From NCBI GenBank assembly GCA_035526435.1, contig DATLCI010000012.1, positions 1-9,347 on the forward strand: a stretch of DNA of 9,347 nucleotides. The letters are read 5' to 3'. A program made the translations under genes and the position numbers. Numbering within the stretch: the first letter of the stretch is position 1; the number at the start of each line of letters is the position of its first letter. The DNA comes from DATLCI01 sp035526435 (lineage in GTDB: Bacteria > Acidobacteriota > Terriglobia > Terriglobales > Acidobacteriaceae). Positions 6,000 through 9,347 of this stretch are shown here, one piece after another. Below the pieces are notes generated by a model. That model worked only from the letters and a program-made list of their open reading frames with translations. It did not search any database and was not told the origin of the DNA.

Positions 6000-7079
6000 A
6001 TGTCTCTTGCTTCAGCAACTAGCCCCGCTTTGAAGGGCAACACTCCGCCCGACTACGTCGTGTTCGGACGTACGGCCAACATGCTTGGGGTGCAGCAGCG
6101 ATTGGAAAAGGTGGCGGCTGCGAACGTACCCATCCTTATTCAAGGCGAAAGCGGTACCGGCAAGGAAATCATTGCTAAGCTCATCCACCAACTCTCTCCC
6201 TGGGGCGACGGGCCCTTCGTCAAGGTGAATTGCCCTGCTATTCCCGGCACCCTCATTGAGAGCGAATTATTCGGATATGAGCGTGGCGCCTTCACTGGGG
6301 CCTACGGCGCAAAGCCGGGACGCGTGGAAATGGCCAGCCGCGGCACCTTGTTTCTGGACGAGATCGGCGAGATGGACATGGACCTGCAAGCCAAACTGCT
6401 GCAAGTACTCCAGGATGGCCAATTTTGTCGCATCGGTTCGCAGGAAGACAAGCGGCTGGAAGCGCGGGTGGTCTGCGCGACGAACCGTGCGCTGGAGCAT
6501 GAGATCGCCAATGGCTCGTTCCGTCAGGATCTGTTTTACAGGATCAACGTTGTCAATCTGACGGTCCCGCCTCTTCGCGAACGCAGCGCCGATATTCCCG
6601 ACCTGGTGAACTACTTCCTTACGGTTTACAACACCCAATTCAATCGTGACGTTGCCGCCGTTCCTGCCTCGACCATGAAATTGATGCAATCGCATCATTG
6701 GCCGGGGAACATCCGCGAATTGGAAAACCTCATGAAGCGTTACGTGATTCTGGGGACGGCGGATGTGATCACCAGCGAGCTGCAGCACTCCGAGCCGGAG
6801 GCGGATGACCTCGATATCGACATCCCCTTGAACGGCTCCATCCATTTGAAGGATGTGACGCGCCAGGCCGTACGCAAGATTGAGCGCAACATCATCCTCA
6901 AGGTGCTGCAAGCAAATCAGTGGAACCGGAAAAAGGCCGCGCGCTCTTTGAATATTAGTTATCGCGCTCTGCTCTACAAATTGAAGGAAGCCGGCTTGCA
7001 AGTTGAAAGCGACGAGATCGAGTTCAGCAAGGGTCTGGCGCCAGAAACCGCCGTGGAGAGTAATGATGACGAGCTTTAA
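6000..7079 (+). CDS. Sigma-54 enhancer-binding activator without receiver domain
   Basis: A complete 359-residue protein that starts almost directly with the AAA+ domain (about 20-255). It has Walker A GESGTGKE 49-56, the sigma-54 loop GAFTGA 96-101, Walker B LFLDEI with D120/E121, the arginine-finger region RQDLFYRIN 175-183, and WPGNIREL 234-241. An acidic linker (264-275) leads to a Fis-type helix-turn-helix at about 292-331, with WNRKKAARSLNISYRALLYK. There is no REC, GAF, PAS or other sensory domain, so it resembles PspF in layout. Activity must be set by expression level, a partner protein or ligand binding to the AAA+ domain. A sigma-54 promoter lies just upstream, which suggests positive autoregulation or control by the response regulator at 2813-4195. 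Its 3' end overlaps the export gene by 14 bp. It lacks an obvious Shine-Dalgarno. It is likely the operon-specific activator of exopolysaccharide genes. Confidence 0.94.
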   Translation: MSLASATSPALKGNTPPDYVVFGRTANMLGVQQRLEKVAAANVPILIQGESGTGKEIIAKLIHQLSPWGDGPFVKVNCPAIPGTLIESELFGYERGAFTGAYGAKPGRVEMASRGTLFLDEIGEMDMDLQAKLLQVLQDGQFCRIGSQEDKRLEARVVCATNRALEHEIANGSFRQDLFYRINVVNLTVPPLRERSADIPDLVNYFLTVYNTQFNRDVAAVPASTMKLMQSHHWPGNIRELENLMKRYVILGTADVITSELQHSEPEADDLDIDIPLNGSIHLKDVTRQAVRKIERNIILKVLQANQWNRKKAARSLNISYRALLYKLKEAGLQVESDEIEFSKGLAPETAVESNDDEL

Positions 7080-7704
7080 ACCGTGGTTAGTGACCTTGGG
7101 TCTGACGATTTTTGGAGCGACTTGCGCATTTGCGCAGAACGGCGAACTGAAACCGAGTCCGTCTGTCGCCGAGGCGAGCAACTCCGACGTGGCTGCGAAA
7201 CCCCTGCCCAAAGTTGACCCGGACTATGTGATCGGCGTTGAAGACGTGCTGGCGATCAATGTCTGGCGTGAGCCGGAGATGTCGCGCTCGGTGTCCGTCC
7301 GTCCCGACGGCAAGATCACCCTGCCACTGCTGGGGGAATTTGACGCGGACGGCAAAACGCCCACGCAACTCGAGGCCGGCATCCTTAAAAAGTTGCAGAC
7401 GCTGGTCACGAACCCTGAGGTCTCGGTCATTGTGCACGAGATCCGCAGCCAGAAGTTCAATATCGTAGGCGAAGTGAACAAGCCCGGCACCTATGCGCTC
7501 TCCAGCTCGATGACGGTGCTCGATGCCATCGCCCTGGCCGGCGGATTCCGCGACTTCGCGAAACCGAAGAAGATGTACATCCTGCGGCGGAGCCGTGATG
7601 GCGTCTCTTCGCGTATACCCGTGAATTACAACAAGATCATTAAGGGCGAATCGCTTGAACAGAACGTGCGTTTGGAAACGCGTGACACGCTGGTGATCCC
7701 GTAG
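7066..7704 (+). CDS. Short Wza-type polysaccharide export protein (Poly_export + SLBB)
   Basis: About 212 residues. A signal peptide (LVTLGLTIFGATCAFA) is likely cleaved after residue 23. The Poly_export domain spans about 52-126 (YVIGVEDVLAINVWREPEM, then VRPDGKITLPLLGEF). One SLBB domain spans about 130-178 (FNIVGEVNKPGTYAL). It ends with a DTLVIP strand. E. coli Wza is about 380 residues, with more SLBB copies and a C-terminal outer-membrane helix; this form has one SLBB and no such helix. C20 does not fit a lipobox (Thr at -1), so it is probably not a lipoprotein. It should form a periplasmic export ring and would need a separate outer-membrane pore, perhaps the next gene. ATG 7066 is preferred because GGAGAG (7055-7060) lies 5 bases upstream; ATG 7063 is the alternative. 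It overlaps the activator gene in another frame. Confidence 0.9.
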   Translation: MTSFKPWLVTLGLTIFGATCAFAQNGELKPSPSVAEASNSDVAAKPLPKVDPDYVIGVEDVLAINVWREPEMSRSVSVRPDGKITLPLLGEFDADGKTPTQLEAGILKKLQTLVTNPEVSVIVHEIRSQKFNIVGEVNKPGTYALSSSMTVLDAIALAGGFRDFAKPKKMYILRRSRDGVSSRIPVNYNKIIKGESLEQNVRLETRDTLVIP

Positions 7705-7707
7705 GAG
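7703..7707 (+). promoter_or_regulatory. Ribosome binding site that sets a GTG start for the beta-barrel gene
   Basis: AGGAG overlaps the stop codon of the export gene (TAG 7702-7704) and lies 5 bases before GTG 7713-7715. The later in-frame ATGs at 7725 and 7731 are 17 and 23 bases away, too far. An ATG at 7711 is followed at once by TGA, so it cannot encode a protein. Confidence 0.65.
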
Positions 7708-7712
7708 CTGAT

Positions 7713-9050
7713 GTGAATACGAATATGAATATGAAAACTCCCTTGCCCCTGGTGCTCCTGTTCGCGGTTCTGGCCTTTATTCCGTGCGCCTCAGCCCAGG
7801 CGGACGACCCTGCGGCCACGCCGGCCCAGACTGACACTCAAGGCCAAGAAAAAACTGACGATGAAGAGCCCGGCAGGGGCAAGATCAGCGAGTTCGGACA
7901 GACGCTGGCCAAGTTTTGGAGCGTAAGCAGCGCCTTTCAGGCCACGCAATCATTCGATGACAACATTTTTATGGCGAACAGCTTCCGAAAGAGCGACACG
8001 GTTTCCAAGCTTTCGGGGCGCATAACGATCGCTTATCGCGGCCAGCACACTCGCTTTGAAGCCAGCTACCTGCCGGAATTCAATATTTACCAGCGCTATG
8101 ACGCGCTGAATTATGCCACTCACCATTATGTACAGACATTTCGCCATGACTTCACTCGCCGCCTAGAGCTTCACTGGAATGTTAGTGCTTCGCAGGCGCC
8201 CAGTCGCGGCAACTTGCCGTTCAAGCTCGTCAATTTTGGGGGCATTCGATTCAATATGTATTCACTGGAAGCGCTGACCGAGGGTTTGGATATTTTCCAC
8301 GGGTCCAACACCGTAGGCGTCTCGTACCGTTTAAGCCCCCGCTGGAAACTCACTGCAGACCTAGAGGGAGCCGCGAGCCATTTCAGTATGCGTGGTAGTT
8401 CCTCTAATATTTCTCCTGTCGCTAAGGATGTTCTGTATTCCACGGCCTTCAACCTGAAGACCGAGTATTCGATGAACGCGCGACAGACTCTCGGGTTCTC
8501 AGTCAGCGAAACTTATTTCGGTTCGGTTTCACCGAACGAACATCAGCACCTGCAGCAGTTCAGGGTCAGTTTCAGCCAGAAACTTCCGCGAAATTACAGT
8601 GTCCACTTGTCCGTGGGGCCAGGAGTATCAGAGCGCGGCGGTACGGATCCGCAAGTCAGCACCTTCTTTGAAGCTGGCTTACAAAAACAGCAGACGCGGG
8701 GTGGATTCGCATTTTCTGTCCATCGCAGCAGCCAAGTTGGCCTCTTGCAGGACAGCGTCACCGGTTATGGCATGGCTGCACGGACAAATCTCAACATTGG
8801 CAGAAAATGGGTCACGAACTGGGGAGCATGCTACCAGCGTGCTGAAGGTGCTTCGGGGGTTCACCAGTTGGAATCCCTATCTGGAAATGGACAGATTGGA
8901 TACCACCTCTCTCCCCGTCTTATGCCGTACCTGAACTACCGCTATATCCACCAGAAGAATCTCGCTCCCACCACTAGTTCGCGAAATGTTGATCGCAATG
9001 AGATTGCGCTGGGATTTGTATTCAACTTTGGAGTAATCGCCGGCCGTTAG
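7713..9050 (+). CDS. Outer-membrane beta-barrel protein of the exopolysaccharide operon
   Basis: A complete 445-residue protein. A signal peptide (LPLVLLFAVLAFIPCASA) is probably cleaved after residue 28. An acidic, Ala/Pro/Gln-rich linker follows (30-55). From about 68 to the end it shows alternating polar/hydrophobic strands with aromatic residues at strand ends (FQATQSFDDNIFMAN, RITIAYRGQHTRFEASYLPEF, LMPYLNYRYIHQKN, EIALGFVFNFG), typical of a barrel of about 16 or more strands; the exact number needs a predictor. The SFDDNIF segment recalls outer-membrane proteins of exopolysaccharide loci (EpsL-type and exosortase-associated barrels), but I cannot place it in a named family. Position between Wza and Wzz genes, 8 bp after the former, suggests it forms the outer-membrane exit for the polymer or anchors the export complex. 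It lacks a terminal Phe; the last residues are VIAGR. Confidence 0.8.
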   Translation: MNTNMNMKTPLPLVLLFAVLAFIPCASAQADDPAATPAQTDTQGQEKTDDEEPGRGKISEFGQTLAKFWSVSSAFQATQSFDDNIFMANSFRKSDTVSKLSGRITIAYRGQHTRFEASYLPEFNIYQRYDALNYATHHYVQTFRHDFTRRLELHWNVSASQAPSRGNLPFKLVNFGGIRFNMYSLEALTEGLDIFHGSNTVGVSYRLSPRWKLTADLEGAASHFSMRGSSSNISPVAKDVLYSTAFNLKTEYSMNARQTLGFSVSETYFGSVSPNEHQHLQQFRVSFSQKLPRNYSVHLSVGPGVSERGGTDPQVSTFFEAGLQKQQTRGGFAFSVHRSSQVGLLQDSVTGYGMAARTNLNIGRKWVTNWGACYQRAEGASGVHQLESLSGNGQIGYHLSPRLMPYLNYRYIHQKNLAPTTSSRNVDRNEIALGFVFNFGVIAGR

Positions 9051-9056
9051 GGCCGG
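9040..9056 (+). promoter_or_regulatory. GC-rich hairpin across the stop codon and next ribosome site
   Basis: CCGGCC (9040-9045) and GGCCGG (9051-9056) pair exactly around GTTAG, which contains the barrel gene's stop codon. The right arm covers the first two bases of the Shine-Dalgarno GGGAGGA (9055-9061) of the next gene. No T tract follows, so it is not an intrinsic terminator. It may couple translation of the chain-length gene to ribosomes finishing the barrel gene, or mark a processing site. Confidence 0.45.
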
Positions 9057-9065
9057 GAGGATTAT

Positions 9066-9347
9066 ATGAACAAACGTCCCCCTTCCGATATGTCGGATTA
9101 CATGGATATCTTTAACCGTCGTAAGTGGTGGATCATCCTCCCCGCATTGATGGTTGCGATGTCAGTGTCTTTAGTAAGTATTCGCTTGCCGAAATTTTAC
9201 CGCTCACAAACCCTGATCCTGGTGGATCCGCAGAAGATCCCGGCGGATTACGTGAAACAAACCGTCAGCAGCGATGTTACAGACCGCCTCCAGACCATCA
9301 GCCAGGAGATCCTAAGCCGTACTCGGCTCCAGAAGATCGTCGATCAG
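9066..9347 (+). CDS. Wzz/GumC-type polysaccharide chain-length determinant, 5' part only
   Basis: An open frame from ATG 9066 runs to the right edge (94 codons) after a strong GGGAGGA ribosome site 4 bases upstream. The N-terminus is cytosolic (MSDYMDIFNRRKW), followed by a transmembrane helix at about 21-38 (WWIILPALMVAMSVSLVS), then FYRSQTLILVDPQ and the start of the periplasmic domain. This is the standard start of Wzz-domain polysaccharide co-polymerases, inner-membrane proteins that set polymer length and often dock to Wza. The segment PADYVKQTVSSDVTDRLQTI with ILSRTRLQKIV is, from memory, most like the chain-length proteins of exosortase (XrtA/PEP-CTERM) loci. The C-terminal part, which could be fused to a BY-kinase, lies outside the window. 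It is 15 bp after the barrel gene and surely in the same operon. Confidence 0.9.
   Translation, partial: MNKRPPSDMSDYMDIFNRRKWWIILPALMVAMSVSLVSIRLPKFYRSQTLILVDPQKIPADYVKQTVSSDVTDRLQTISQEILSRTRLQKIVDQ

Noticed and set aside
7003..7065. An upstream extension of the export protein to ATG 7003
   Set aside because: It would add about 21 residues with no similarity to export proteins ahead of an obvious signal peptide, and would overlap the activator gene by 77 bp. GGAGAG before 7066 marks the real start.
6267..7211. A 314-codon open frame on the minus strand, antisense to the receiver-less activator
   Set aside because: It lies opposite a gene with all sigma-54 activator motifs, and its translation shows no recognisable domain. 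Long antisense frames are common opposite GC-rich genes with strong third-position bias.

Overview
The window looks like chromosomal DNA from a moderately GC-rich Gram-negative bacterium. Outer-membrane and periplasmic proteins, sigma-54 enhancer-binding regulators, a REC-less LytTR regulator, a DCC-family gene and tandem NTF2-like secreted proteins together suggest Acidobacteriota. That assignment is inference from gene content only; no rRNA or marker gene is present. No tRNA, rRNA, insertion sequence, CRISPR array or prophage gene was seen.

Layout, left to right. (a) 2-259 (+): the 3' end of a DCC/DUF393 thiol-disulfide oxidoreductase-like gene. Its stop codon directly abuts the stop codon of the convergent gene. 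(b) 260-1689 (-): a two-gene unit of a LytTR DNA-binding protein followed by a secreted protein with two NTF2/SnoaL-like domains. (c) 1736-1770: a clear intrinsic terminator that ends the next minus-strand unit. (d) 1792-5140 (-), transcribed right to left: a soluble sensor histidine kinase, a sigma-54-dependent NtrC-type response regulator, and an NAD-dependent sugar-nucleotide epimerase. (e) 5374-5766 (+): a PilZ protein, with a 233-bp gene-free region on each side. (f) 6000 to the right edge (+): a second sigma-54 activator, lacking a receiver domain, then a short Wza-type polysaccharide export protein, an outer-membrane beta-barrel protein, and the start of a Wzz/GumC-type chain-length determinant. 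The last four genes overlap or sit 8-15 bp apart and read as one operon.

The genes fit a regulated exopolysaccharide locus. The epimerase would supply a sugar nucleotide; Wzz, Wza and the beta-barrel would handle polymer length and export. The histidine kinase/response regulator, the PilZ protein (c-di-GMP) and the receiver-less activator would supply regulation. The best non-coding signal is a sigma-54 -24/-12 promoter at 5940-5955, which should drive the whole export operon including its own activator. Upstream of it lie an inverted repeat centred near -98 and several CCTAA/TTAGG elements, candidate activator binding sites. The two sigma-54 activators have nearly identical recognition helices, so they may share DNA sites. 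The short Wza and the Wzz sequence resemble versions found in exosortase (XrtA/PEP-CTERM-type) loci, but no exosortase lies in the window.
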